Program-made: the position numbers and the translations under genes
Notes under the pieces: generated by a model
The model's input: only the letters and a program-made list of their open reading frames with translations
What the model was told of the DNA's origin: nothing
The model's database searches: none
In this document: positions 51,110 through 61,131 of the stretch, piece after piece
How positions within the stretch are numbered: the stretch's first letter is position 1
How the letters are laid out: each line of letters starts with the position of its first letter
Assembly: GCA_045576355.1 (NCBI GenBank)
Contig: JAZNGG010000016.1
Span: 50,378-114,377, forward strand
Source of the DNA: Liminaster sp045576355
Lineage (GTDB): Bacteria; Bacteroidota; Bacteroidia; Bacteroidales; UBA3663
Direction of reading: 5' to 3'
DNA: 64,000 nt

Positions 51110-51808
51110 ATGGATAGAAATGATTTTTTCAAATATGCAACAAAGCATTTAAATATAAATGCCAATTGGCTTGAGCGTTATATGAATCTTTATTCCGCAT
51201 CATATGGTCCATTGGATCATTATATTAATCCTACAATAATTGAGGAACGTCCACTAAATGTTGCCCAAATGGATGTTTTTAGTCGATTAATGATGGATCG
51301 AATTATTTTTTTAGGAACAGAGATTAATGATTATACAGCGAACGTTATTCAAGCTCAATTGCTTTATTTAGATAGTGCTGATTCTGGTAAAGATATTTCT
51401 ATATATATAAATTCTCCCGGAGGGAGTGTTTATGCTGGACTTGGTATATACGATACTATGCAATATATTCAAAGTGATGTAAATACTATTTGTACCGGAA
51501 TTGCTGCCTCTATGGCATCTGTCCTTTTGGTAGCTGGAACCCAAGGAAAACGTTTCGCTCTGCCTCATAGCAGAGTGATGATTCATCAACCAATGGGAGG
51601 AGCTCAAGGACAGGCAAGTGATATGGAAATCACAGTTCGTGAGATACAAAAGTTAAAAAAAGAACTTTATACAATTATTGCTAATCATTCTAATCAGCCT
51701 TACGAAAGAATTGAAAAAGATTCAGATAGAGATTATTGGATGACTTCATTAGAAGCAAAAGAATATGGGATGATTGACACAGTGTTAATTAAGGAACACA
51801 AAAAATAA
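51110..51808 (+). CDS. clpP: ATP-dependent Clp protease proteolytic subunit
   Basis: It has 232 residues, longer than E. coli ClpP because of an N-terminal extension (MDRNDFFKYATKHLNINANW). The catalytic Ser is in GIAASMASVLLVAG, His in HSRVMIHQPMGGAQGQ, and Asp in the C-terminal DRDYWMTS region. clpX starts 8 nt downstream. No trigger factor gene is upstream, unlike some relatives. Confidence 0.97.
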   Translation: MDRNDFFKYATKHLNINANWLERYMNLYSASYGPLDHYINPTIIEERPLNVAQMDVFSRLMMDRIIFLGTEINDYTANVIQAQLLYLDSADSGKDISIYINSPGGSVYAGLGIYDTMQYIQSDVNTICTGIAASMASVLLVAGTQGKRFALPHSRVMIHQPMGGAQGQASDMEITVREIQKLKKELYTIIANHSNQPYERIEKDSDRDYWMTSLEAKEYGMIDTVLIKEHKK

Positions 51809-51816
51809 TTTAATAG

Positions 51817-53049
51817 ATGGCACGAACTATTGATAAGTGTGGTTTTTGCGGACGTTCTCGAAAAGAAGTTCGATTGTTATTATCAGGAATTGATGGATTT
51901 ATTTGTGATGAATGTGTTGAGCAGGCTCATATAATTTTAAGAGAAACTTTCGAAAGAGTAAGTAGAGAAGAAAGTAACGTTAATTTGGAGAATCTCCCCA
52001 AGCCTCAAGAAATAAAAAAATTTCTTGATGGATATGTCATTGGTCAAGATGACGCAAAAAGAACTTTGTCAGTAGCTGTTTATAATCATTATAAACGTAT
52101 TGTCCAAGATAATGAAAATGATGAGGTTGAGATAGAAAAAAGTAATATTATTATGGTAGGGTCTACTGGAACTGGTAAGACTCTATTAGCTAGGACAATT
52201 GCGAAATTACTTGATGTTCCTTTTGCTATTGTTGATGCCACGGTCCTTACTGAGGCTGGTTATGTTGGAGAGGATATTGAAAGTATTTTGACTCGTTTGC
52301 TTCAAGCTTCTGATTATAATGTAAGTAAAGCTGAAAAAGGGATTGTTTTTATTGATGAGATCGATAAAATTGCACGAAAAGGTGATAATCCAAGTATTAC
52401 TCGCGATGTCAGTGGCGAAGGAGTTCAACAAGGATTATTAAAACTATTAGAAGGATCTAAAGTAAATGTGCCACCACAAGGAGGAAGGAAACACCCAGAT
52501 CAAAAAATGATCGAGGTAGATACAAAGAATATTCTTTTTATTTGTGGGGGCGCTTTTGATGGTATAGAACAAAAAATTGGGCAACGATTGAATACACGTT
52601 CTGTCGGTTTTACTACAGATCCTACAAAGAAAGAGGTCGATCGAAAGAATCTTCTTCAATATATTACTCCAACTGATTTAAAAAGTTTTGGGCTCATTCC
52701 AGAAATTATTGGTCGATTACCAATGTTAACCTATTTAGACCCGTTGGATTCTAATATTCTACGACGTATTTTAACCGAACCTAAGAATGCAATAATTAAA
52801 CAATACATTAAATTGTTTGATATGGATGGAGTAAAGTTGACATTTGATGAAGACGTTTATACATATATTGTTGATAAAGCAGTAGAGCATAAATTGGGTG
52901 CTAGAGGTTTGCGTAATATAACAGAAAATATTATGCTTGATGCTATGTATACTTATCCATCTTCAAAGAAACGTAAATTAAATATTACATTAGACTATGC
53001 AAAGTCGGAGTTAGCGAAGGCTAATATGGATCGTATTTGTAATGGTTGA
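51817..53049 (+). CDS. clpX: ClpX ATPase subunit
   Basis: ClpX unfolds substrates for ClpP. The 410 residues start with a zinc finger (CGFCGRSRKEVRLLLSGIDG, then ICDECVE), then have Walker A VGSTGTGKTLLARTIA, Walker B GIVFIDEIDKIA and the RKH-type loop region around EGSKVNVPPQGGRKHP. The 8-nt gap to clpP indicates one operon. Confidence 0.97.
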   Translation: MARTIDKCGFCGRSRKEVRLLLSGIDGFICDECVEQAHIILRETFERVSREESNVNLENLPKPQEIKKFLDGYVIGQDDAKRTLSVAVYNHYKRIVQDNENDEVEIEKSNIIMVGSTGTGKTLLARTIAKLLDVPFAIVDATVLTEAGYVGEDIESILTRLLQASDYNVSKAEKGIVFIDEIDKIARKGDNPSITRDVSGEGVQQGLLKLLEGSKVNVPPQGGRKHPDQKMIEVDTKNILFICGGAFDGIEQKIGQRLNTRSVGFTTDPTKKEVDRKNLLQYITPTDLKSFGLIPEIIGRLPMLTYLDPLDSNILRRILTEPKNAIIKQYIKLFDMDGVKLTFDEDVYTYIVDKAVEHKLGARGLRNITENIMLDAMYTYPSSKKRKLNITLDYAKSELAKANMDRICNG

Positions 53050-53060
53050 TTCATCATATT

Positions 53061-54080
53061 ATGCTTAAGTTCAGAACAGAGATAGAACCAATGCTATCGG
53101 TGCAGCCTATTGGATGCACCGATAGTATTTTGATTTTAGGCTCTTGCTTTGCTGATTATGTTGGAAATTGGTTAAAGTCACACCATTTAAATGTTTGTGT
53201 AAATCCGTTTGGAACATTGTACAATCCATCGAGTATAGCACATAATTTAACGAACCTCTTATCTAGAAAACGTTATGACCCAGTCTTAGACGTTCAAAAT
53301 GGGACGTTGGTTCATGCCTCTTCCAATTCTCGTCTCTACTATAGTTTGGATCACCATAGCAAATTTTATGCTGTTTCCCCTGAACAACTATCTTTATTTC
53401 TTAATGATTTGGCAGAAAAAACAGAGCAATTTCTTGAAGAAACAGATCATTTGTTAGTTACTTTGGGTACTTCTTATGTATATAGTTCTGTTGAGAATCA
53501 TTGTGTAGTAGCTAACTGTCACAAATTGCCAATGTCTTGTTTTAGTCGTAGAATGCTATCTGTAGATGAAATTGTATCAGAATGGTCTGCTTTGATAGAT
53601 AGATTGCCTACTGCTCATATACTTTTTAGTGTAAGTCCGATTCGTCATATTAAAGATACTTTACATGGAAATCAATTGAGTAAAGCTACGCTTCTTTTGG
53701 CGATAGATGTTCTTTGTAAAAAATATCCGAGAAGGGTCGAATATTTGCCAATTTATGAGTTATTTATGGATGATTTAAGAGACTATAGATATTATGCTTC
53801 AGATCTTTTGCATCCATCAGACTTCGCTATAAAAATTGTCATAGATTATTTTTCTCGTTTTTGTATTACATCGGAATGCCAATTACTGATACAACAAGTT
53901 TCTTCTTTTTTGAAAATTTTAAATCATAGGCCATTTGAGCCAAAATCTGAAGAATATCGAGCTATTTTAAGTCAAAATATCATAAAGATAGAACAACTTA
54001 TTGGGAAAAATGCTATCTTTACACAGCAGAGTTTAAAGTCTGCCTTCCTAAAACGCTTGGAAGAATGTGGTTTTGAATGA
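53061..54080 (+). CDS. GSCFA-domain protein
   Basis: From the ATG at 53061 (MLKFRTEIEPMLSVQPIGCT) it has 339 residues. The GSCFADYVGNWL block gives the family its name and matches the SGNH-like nucleophile region; later LVTLGTSYVYS and ILFSVSPIRHIKDTLHGNQL fit, and a D-L-L-H-P-S motif holds the likely acid-His pair. An in-frame TTG at 53046 overlaps clpX and is less likely. GSCFA proteins are probable hydrolases of unknown substrate. It is 11 nt after clpX and 22 nt before murF. Confidence 0.88.
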   Translation: MLKFRTEIEPMLSVQPIGCTDSILILGSCFADYVGNWLKSHHLNVCVNPFGTLYNPSSIAHNLTNLLSRKRYDPVLDVQNGTLVHASSNSRLYYSLDHHSKFYAVSPEQLSLFLNDLAEKTEQFLEETDHLLVTLGTSYVYSSVENHCVVANCHKLPMSCFSRRMLSVDEIVSEWSALIDRLPTAHILFSVSPIRHIKDTLHGNQLSKATLLLAIDVLCKKYPRRVEYLPIYELFMDDLRDYRYYASDLLHPSDFAIKIVIDYFSRFCITSECQLLIQQVSSFLKILNHRPFEPKSEEYRAILSQNIIKIEQLIGKNAIFTQQSLKSAFLKRLEECGFE

Positions 54081-54102
54081 TAATGAAACGAGTCAATTGG
54101 CC

Positions 54103-56610
54103 ATGTCTAATCGAAGTTATAATTTATCTCAGATAGCGGATATTCTAGGAGCAACCCTCCGTTGTGGGCGCTTAGCTAGTGCTACGTCTCAGCCTATAGT
54201 TTCGTTATTGTTAACGGATAGTCGTTCGCTTACTTTTGCTGAACAAACTCTATTCTTTGCTCTAATAACAGATAAAGGAGATGGACATAATTATATTTAT
54301 AATCTTTATCAAGAAGGTGTACGAGCTTTTGTTATTAGTCAAAAGAATTCATTGTTGAGTAAAAGTTGTACTGAAGCCTGGTTTTTACAAGTAGATGATA
54401 CATTACAAGCTTTACAACGTTTGGCAATTTTTCATCGAAGTCAATTTTCTTTACCGATTGTTGGAATTACAGGAAGCAATGGTAAGACCATCGTTAAGGA
54501 GTGGCTTTACCAACTTCTTCATGATAAGTATCAAGTAGTGCGTTCTCCGAGGAGTTTTAATTCTCAAATAGGAGTTCCTTTATCTGTTTGGCAACTCCAA
54601 AATGATTCATCTTTAGCTCTTTTTGAGGCAGGAATTAGTCACCCCGGAGAAATGTTTGCATTGCAACAAATAATTTCTCCGACAATTGGCATTCTTACTA
54701 ATATTGGAACTGCTCATCAAGAGAATTTTTCTGATAGAATGCAAAAATTGACAGAAAAATTACAACTATTTAAAAATTGTAATATAATCATTTATAATGC
54801 AGATATTCCAGAGATTAGTGATGCATTAGAAATTGTCGGCATTGGTGCTCGTTCTATGTCTTGGACATTAAAACATAGAGATGCTCAAATTGTAGTATTG
54901 TCTTTGGAAAGAAGCCATGATAAGACCTCTGTAAGGTATTTGTTTTTGGGCATGGAAGGGAGTTTTACGATCTCAATGACAGATAATGCGAGCATCGAAA
55001 ATGCAATGAATTGTCTTGCTTTGCTTCTTTATTTAGGATTTAGCCGAGAGGAGATTGAACTACGATTTTCTTCTTTATCCTCATTGGCCATGCGTTTGGA
55101 AGTAGTCGAAGGTAAACGTGGATGTCTTTTGATAAATGATTATTATAATTCAGATTTAACATCTCTTGAAATCGCTTTAGAATTTCAAAAACGTCGATCT
55201 TCAACATGGCAAAAAAGATCTTTAATTCTTTCAGAAATTCAGGAGACAGGATTATCTGAATACTCTCTTTGCAGTTATATTGCAAATTTATGTAAATTAC
55301 ATAAATTGTTTAGATTTGTTGGAATTGGATCATGTTTTTTGTCAAACCAAGGTTTATTTGAAGAAGTCGCAACTCATGTTTCTTTTTATTCTACAACAAG
55401 TGATTTTTTGAAAAGTGATGAACTTGCTTGTATGAATGATGAACTATTACTTTTAAAGGGCGCACGTCATTATACGTTTGAAAGTATTAGCGAACAACTT
55501 CAATTACGTCGTCATGAAACAATTTTACAAGTTGATCTAGATGCTATTGTTCATAATTTAAATCGTTATCGATCTCATCTTAATCCAACTACAAAGATTG
55601 TTTGTATGGTTAAAGCATTTGGTTATGGAAATGGTTCTTATGAATTGGCAAAGACATTACAAGATTCTCATGTCGATTACCTTGCTGTAGCTTTAGCAGA
55701 TGAAGGTGTTGAGTTGAGAAATCATGGTATACATATTCCTATCATGGTTATGAATCCTGAAGTTTCTTCTTTTAGAACTATTATAGATAATCGATTAGAA
55801 CCAGAAATTTATAGTTTTCGTTTATTAAAATCTTTTATTAGTGAGGTGGAAAAGATGGGGGAAATACATTATCCTATCCATATAAAGATTGATTCAGGGA
55901 TGCATCGTTTAGGGTTTTTGCCTAATGAAATTGATGAATTACTTTCTTGTCTGAGTACTCAATCTGTTTTAAAGGTTCATAGTGTTTTCTCTCATTTTTC
56001 AGGAGCGGATGCTATGGAATTTGATTCGTTTACTTTAGAACAAGTTCGTCGTTTTTCTTTTTGTGCTGATAAACTTGCTGCCGCTTTCCCTCATAAAATT
56101 CTTAGACATATTCTTAATTCTGCAGGAATAGAACGATTCCCGCAATTTCAGTTTGATATGTGTAGATTAGGTATTGGATTATATGGTATTGAAGCTTCTA
56201 ATAATAAGATGGGATTGCGTAATGTATCAACATTAAAAAGTTCTATTCTTCAAATCAAAGAAATTACAAAAGAAGAAACGGTTGGATATAGTCGTAAAGG
56301 AAAACTATTTCGAGATTCTCGTATTGCCATGATCCCTATAGGATATGCAGATGGATATGATCGCAGATTAGGTAATGGGAATGCAAATATGCTTGTCTGT
56401 GGTAAGAGATGTCCAACCATAGGAAATATATGTATGGATGTGACTTTCTTGGATATAACGAATTGTCCTGAAGCACAAGAAGGAGATGAAGTAATAGTTT
56501 TTGGTTCAGATCTTTCCATTGTTGAATTAGCAGATATTTTAAAGACTATTCCTTATGAGGTAATGTCTTCTATATCTACACGAGTTAAGAGATTGTATTA
56601 TAAAGAATAA
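54103..56610 (+). CDS. Bifunctional MurF ligase/alanine racemase
   Basis: This fused enzyme makes D-alanine and joins D-Ala-D-Ala to UDP-MurNAc-tripeptide in peptidoglycan synthesis. The 835-residue protein starts at the ATG at 54103 (MSNRSYNLSQIADILGATLR); a GTG at 54067 would overlap the previous gene. The MurF part (1-455) has the ATP loop GITGSNGKTIVKEW and LFEAGISHPGEM. The alanine racemase part (about 470-835) has the PLP-binding VCMVKAFGYGNGS and the C-terminal MIPIGYADGYDRRLG and GNICMDVTFLDI. The fusion is typical of Bacteroidota. Confidence 0.95.
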   Translation: MSNRSYNLSQIADILGATLRCGRLASATSQPIVSLLLTDSRSLTFAEQTLFFALITDKGDGHNYIYNLYQEGVRAFVISQKNSLLSKSCTEAWFLQVDDTLQALQRLAIFHRSQFSLPIVGITGSNGKTIVKEWLYQLLHDKYQVVRSPRSFNSQIGVPLSVWQLQNDSSLALFEAGISHPGEMFALQQIISPTIGILTNIGTAHQENFSDRMQKLTEKLQLFKNCNIIIYNADIPEISDALEIVGIGARSMSWTLKHRDAQIVVLSLERSHDKTSVRYLFLGMEGSFTISMTDNASIENAMNCLALLLYLGFSREEIELRFSSLSSLAMRLEVVEGKRGCLLINDYYNSDLTSLEIALEFQKRRSSTWQKRSLILSEIQETGLSEYSLCSYIANLCKLHKLFRFVGIGSCFLSNQGLFEEVATHVSFYSTTSDFLKSDELACMNDELLLLKGARHYTFESISEQLQLRRHETILQVDLDAIVHNLNRYRSHLNPTTKIVCMVKAFGYGNGSYELAKTLQDSHVDYLAVALADEGVELRNHGIHIPIMVMNPEVSSFRTIIDNRLEPEIYSFRLLKSFISEVEKMGEIHYPIHIKIDSGMHRLGFLPNEIDELLSCLSTQSVLKVHSVFSHFSGADAMEFDSFTLEQVRRFSFCADKLAAAFPHKILRHILNSAGIERFPQFQFDMCRLGIGLYGIEASNNKMGLRNVSTLKSSILQIKEITKEETVGYSRKGKLFRDSRIAMIPIGYADGYDRRLGNGNANMLVCGKRCPTIGNICMDVTFLDITNCPEAQEGDEVIVFGSDLSIVELADILKTIPYEVMSSISTRVKRLYYKE

Positions 56611-56634
56611 ATCATAAAACAGTTGTATTTTTAT

Positions 56635-59553
56635 ATGAAAAATTTATTAAATTATTCAGTTTGTTTTTATCGATTGATGTTAATCGTGTTTTTAACATTA
56701 TTCGTGTCAATTACATTCGCACAGGAGTCTGAGATTATGTATCTTTCTGGTAAAGGGCTAAATGATACAAAAACATGGCGATTTAAATGCTCTGATGGAC
56801 GACGTGCTGGAAAGTGGGGAAGAATTGAGGTGCCATCCCAATGGGAATTACAAGGATATGGAGATTATACCTATGGACGATGGTATAAAGAACCAGGAGT
56901 AAAGATGCCAAGCCATGAAGAAGGTTTTTATGAATATTCATTTAAGATTCCTGCAGATTGGAATAATAGAAAGATAACACTATGGTTTGATGGTGTTATG
57001 ACGGATGCAGAAGTGAGTATTAATGGACAACGTGCTGGAGAGATCCATCAGGGAGGTTTTTATCGCTTTGGTTATGATATTACTTCGCTTTTAAAATATG
57101 GAAAAAGCAATAAACTAGAAGTTCATGTTTGGAAACATTCTTCTAATAAAAGTGTAAATGCTGCAGAAAGAAAAGCCGATTGGTGGTTGTTTGGTGGTAT
57201 ATATCGTCCTGTTTGGTTAGAAGTAGCACCAGAAAAATCTATATCTTATATTGCTGTTGATGCTCGTGCAGAAGGGGATCTTACAGCGAATGTAGAGCTA
57301 ACAGGAGATGTTGAAGGATATTTTCTTTCTTCAAAGGTTACACCTTTAGGTAGTAATGAAGTAGTTGGAAAAAGTTTATTTAAATTGAATAATAATAATA
57401 AAACTACAATTCAGTTTAAATGTGAAGATGTAAATTCGTGGACTTGTGAAGATCCATACTTATATGAACTAATTGTTAGTCTGCAAGATCCTAGTGGAAA
57501 AATTGTACATACTCGTAAAACAAGGATTGGGTTCCGTACTATTGAGTTTCGTCCTAAAGATGGTATATATCTAAATGATACAAAACTTATCGTAAAAGGT
57601 GTTAACAGACATAGTTTCTGGCCTGAAGGGGGACGCACTACAAATAAAGAATTAAGTGTGTTGGATGCTGAGTTGATTAAAGGAATGAATATGAATGCTG
57701 TTCGTTCTCATTATCCACCGGATGAACATTTTTTAGATGCTTGTGATTCGTTAGGATTACTTTATATAGACGAGTTAGCTGGTTGGCAAAATTGTTACGA
57801 TGATAAAGTCGGAGCTAAATTAGTGTCAGAAATGATACGTAGAGATGTCAATCATCCTTGTGTTTTTTTATGGAGTAATGGTAATGAAGGAGGATGGAAT
57901 TATAATTTGGATAAACTATTTACAGAGTATGATCCTCAAAAGCGCCATGTTATTCATCCATGGGCTGATTTTAACCAATTAGATACACATCATTATCCAG
58001 CATATCTTACAGGCGTTGCTAGATTTAATAATGGTAGTAATGTATTTATGCCAACAGAATTTATGCATGCAATGTATGATCAAGGTGGAGGAGCAGGGTT
58101 AGCTGACTTTTGGAATCGGTGGTTGACATCTCCGCTTTTTGCAGGAGGTTTTATTTGGGTATATTGTGATGAAGCTCCAGTCCGGACAGATCTTGGTGGA
58201 AAATTAGATAGTGATAAGAGTAATGCTCCTGATGGAATTGTTGGCCCCCACCGAGAAAAGGAGGGTAGTTATTATACGATAAAAGAAGTTTGGAGTCCTA
58301 TTCAGATTAAACCTATTAGAATTACATCTTCTTATAATGGAGAGCTATTTGTTTCTAATTCATATCTTTTTAGAAATTTAAAAGGATGTCGTTTAGATTT
58401 TACTCTTAAATCCTGTGCCTCCCCATTGTTAAAAGGAAATAAACTTGAGAATGTTTCTATTTGTAGTGGCAGCCTTGTATTACCGGATATCAAACCCGGA
58501 GAGACTAAATCTGTTTTTCTTCCATTAAATAATATTCAATCATCAGACATTTTGGAAATTGTTGCAGTAGATCAAGATGGAAATGAATTAACTACATGGA
58601 CCTTTCCTGTTCACACCCCATCTGATTATATGGCAAGACAGAAAAAAATTGTAGGGTTAGTTCCAGATGAATCAAATCCAGCTTTACCTACTACAATGCT
58701 TCCTGCTTATGCAGAAATAAAATCGAATGGACAAATTGAATTGCTAAATGGAAATACAAATATTTCTTTTGATGCAAATAATGGTCAAATTGTATCTATA
58801 ATAAGTAGAAATAAGAAGATACCATTCAATAATGGGCCTATAGCTGTAGGGATGAAAATGAAATATAATCCTCAAAAGAGTATAACTCGCATTGAACGAG
58901 GAGTTGATGGACGTGAAATCGCTGTTTATGTTGCTCGTTACCAAGGAGGTGTAGATTCTATTGTATGGAAACTAGATGCGGATGGGCGTCTTTCGATGGA
59001 TGCTGTAATGTTAAATCGAGCTAGTGGTGGTGGAGGTTTTGATGATGCTTTTATGGATACTGAAGTTCGTAATTTGGGTCTTACTTTTTCTTATCCAGAT
59101 TCATTATGTACAGGAATGACATGGTTAGGACGTGGTCCTTATAGAGTATGGAAAAATCGTATTCCCGGTACTAATTTTGGAATATGGCATAAATCTTATA
59201 ACAACACTATTACAGGAGAGAGTTTTGAGAATATGATTTATCCTGAGTTTAAAGGCTATCATGCAAATCTGTATTGGGCTTCAATAGAAAGTGATACTGC
59301 ATCTATGACTGTTTATTGTGAGAGTGAAAATGTGTTTTTCCATGCATTTACTCCCGAAGAACCGGTAGGACGTGCAGGAGGACGTCGAACTATGCCCGCA
59401 TTCCCTGTTGGAGATTTGTCTTTCTTGTTGGATATACCTGCTATACAATCATTTAAGCCAATATCTCAACAAGGTCCTAATTCTCAGCCAGGAAATATTC
59501 GTATTAAGAGTGGCGATGATGGACTACGGATTAGATTGATGTTTGAATTTTAA
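56635..59553 (+). CDS. Glycoside hydrolase family 2 (beta-galactosidase-like), exported
   Basis: From the ATG at 56635 the protein has 972 residues with a signal peptide (hydrophobic core LMLIVFLTLFVSITFA). It has a sugar-binding domain (about 30-190: EVPSQWELQGYGDYTYGRWY), an Ig-like domain, a TIM barrel (about 290-560) with the acid/base Glu in SNGNEGGWN and the probable nucleophile Glu in PTEFMHAM, and C-terminal beta domains. The first in-frame start is a TTG at 56623. GH2 members cleave beta-galactosides, glucuronides or mannosides; the specificity here is not certain. Confidence 0.9.
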   Translation: MKNLLNYSVCFYRLMLIVFLTLFVSITFAQESEIMYLSGKGLNDTKTWRFKCSDGRRAGKWGRIEVPSQWELQGYGDYTYGRWYKEPGVKMPSHEEGFYEYSFKIPADWNNRKITLWFDGVMTDAEVSINGQRAGEIHQGGFYRFGYDITSLLKYGKSNKLEVHVWKHSSNKSVNAAERKADWWLFGGIYRPVWLEVAPEKSISYIAVDARAEGDLTANVELTGDVEGYFLSSKVTPLGSNEVVGKSLFKLNNNNKTTIQFKCEDVNSWTCEDPYLYELIVSLQDPSGKIVHTRKTRIGFRTIEFRPKDGIYLNDTKLIVKGVNRHSFWPEGGRTTNKELSVLDAELIKGMNMNAVRSHYPPDEHFLDACDSLGLLYIDELAGWQNCYDDKVGAKLVSEMIRRDVNHPCVFLWSNGNEGGWNYNLDKLFTEYDPQKRHVIHPWADFNQLDTHHYPAYLTGVARFNNGSNVFMPTEFMHAMYDQGGGAGLADFWNRWLTSPLFAGGFIWVYCDEAPVRTDLGGKLDSDKSNAPDGIVGPHREKEGSYYTIKEVWSPIQIKPIRITSSYNGELFVSNSYLFRNLKGCRLDFTLKSCASPLLKGNKLENVSICSGSLVLPDIKPGETKSVFLPLNNIQSSDILEIVAVDQDGNELTTWTFPVHTPSDYMARQKKIVGLVPDESNPALPTTMLPAYAEIKSNGQIELLNGNTNISFDANNGQIVSIISRNKKIPFNNGPIAVGMKMKYNPQKSITRIERGVDGREIAVYVARYQGGVDSIVWKLDADGRLSMDAVMLNRASGGGGFDDAFMDTEVRNLGLTFSYPDSLCTGMTWLGRGPYRVWKNRIPGTNFGIWHKSYNNTITGESFENMIYPEFKGYHANLYWASIESDTASMTVYCESENVFFHAFTPEEPVGRAGGRRTMPAFPVGDLSFLLDIPAIQSFKPISQQGPNSQPGNIRIKSGDDGLRIRLMFEF

Positions 59554-59679
59554 ACATAGATTTTTAGTGGAGGTGGGTCAATAGATTAATTTGAAACTGC
59601 CTCCTCTGCTTTTGTTAGTATTAATATTCTATAATTATTATAAATAAGATAGATAAATATAAATAAATTGCAATCAATT

Positions 59680-61014
59680 ATGAAATGTAAAAAGCTTAAG
59701 TTCATTACTTTGTGTCTTGTTCTATGGGCTTTAGGGGCATATCCTTTTTCTTCGTACGCTGGTATTGCAGATAGTATGATGATAAATTCTTTACGATTAA
59801 AAGGAATTGTACCAATTGAGGATAATAGAGTTGAAATTTTTAGCCGAGGAGCAGAAAAGTTTGATGATCTTTTTGAGTCAATTAGATCTGCACGTCATCA
59901 TGTCCATGTTGAATATTTTATTTTTGCTGATGATAGTTTAGGTCATACTTTTCTTAATTTACTTTGTGAAAAGGCTCGAGAGGGTGTAGAAGTTAGATTA
60001 ATCATTGATAGTTTTAAAGCTGTTACAAGAAATTATGGATTTACAGAGCGTAAACGTAATTATTTGCGTTCTGTGGGGGTTGATGTTAGAATGTTTGATC
60101 CTTTTAAATTTCCATATATTAATCATGTTCCTAGAGATCATCGTAAGATAGTTGTTGTTGATGGTAGAGTTGGTTATATCGGAGGGTTTAATGTGTCGGA
60201 TTATTATATTAAAGGTGATCCTAATACTTATGGAGAATGGAGAGATACTCATGTTCGTATAGTAGGCCCTGCTGTAGAAGGGTTGCAACGTCTTTTTATG
60301 AATGCTTATGTATTAAGCGGAGGAGAGGAATTCGATGGAGTCGATTATTATCCATTTTTTACACATAATTCATTAAATAAAGGAGTTTTAACAGACTATT
60401 TTAATTGGTCTTCAGTGTTTCGCCATGATGGCAAAAGAATCGGTCCTGGGATTCCTGGAGCAACGATAGCATATGTGGAACGATCTAGGGAAAGCAAAGC
60501 AAAGAAGGCTGAAATGCGAGAAATATTTGTGCACGCTTTTAATTCTGCGCAACATAAGATACGGTTAGTATCTCCATATTTGTTGCCAACTCGGAGTGTT
60601 CGAAAGGCTATTATTGCAGCCCTTGATCGTGGAGTTGAAGTAGAGATTTTACTTAGTGAGTCTTGTGATGAACCTATATTGCTTTATGGGAATTTGAATT
60701 TCGCCCGTCGTTTACTTAATCATGGAGCACGAATTTATATTTATCGAGGAGCATTTCATCATAGTAAAATTTTGATGGTTGATGATGTTTATTGTATGGT
60801 CGGAAGTGCAAATCTAAATAGCCGCTCTTTACGATGGGACTATGAAGCAAATTGTATAATATTCAGTCCTCAAGTAACAGATAGTTTATCTGCAATTTTT
60901 GAACTCGATAAGCAAAAGAGTGCTATTTTTAGTACACAAAGTTATCGTGAAATACCTATTGGTAAAAGAATATTAGGGGGATTTGTTAATCATTTTTTAA
61001 CACCTATATTGTAA
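59680..61014 (+). CDS. Phospholipase D-like protein (cardiolipin synthase-like)
   Basis: The ATG at 59680 gives 444 residues with an N-terminal membrane or signal segment (about 8-30, LVLWALGAYPFSSYAG). Two HKD motifs are intact: HRKIVVVDGRVGYIGGFN and HHSKILMVDDVYCMVGSAN. The protein has the length of ClsA-type enzymes but lacks the two N-terminal membrane helices of cardiolipin synthase A, so the substrate could be cardiolipin precursors or another phosphodiester. An upstream in-frame TTG at 59668 exists. Confidence 0.87.
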   Translation: MKCKKLKFITLCLVLWALGAYPFSSYAGIADSMMINSLRLKGIVPIEDNRVEIFSRGAEKFDDLFESIRSARHHVHVEYFIFADDSLGHTFLNLLCEKAREGVEVRLIIDSFKAVTRNYGFTERKRNYLRSVGVDVRMFDPFKFPYINHVPRDHRKIVVVDGRVGYIGGFNVSDYYIKGDPNTYGEWRDTHVRIVGPAVEGLQRLFMNAYVLSGGEEFDGVDYYPFFTHNSLNKGVLTDYFNWSSVFRHDGKRIGPGIPGATIAYVERSRESKAKKAEMREIFVHAFNSAQHKIRLVSPYLLPTRSVRKAIIAALDRGVEVEILLSESCDEPILLYGNLNFARRLLNHGARIYIYRGAFHHSKILMVDDVYCMVGSANLNSRSLRWDYEANCIIFSPQVTDSLSAIFELDKQKSAIFSTQSYREIPIGKRILGGFVNHFLTPIL

Positions 61015-61131
61015 TTTTGAATATTTTGTTTAAATTTGCCGAATAATTCAATAAAAAAAGGATATTTAGAACATTATTTTCTAAATATAAAAAGGCTTTC
61101 AATTCGATTTTGAAATATAATTATTAAAAAT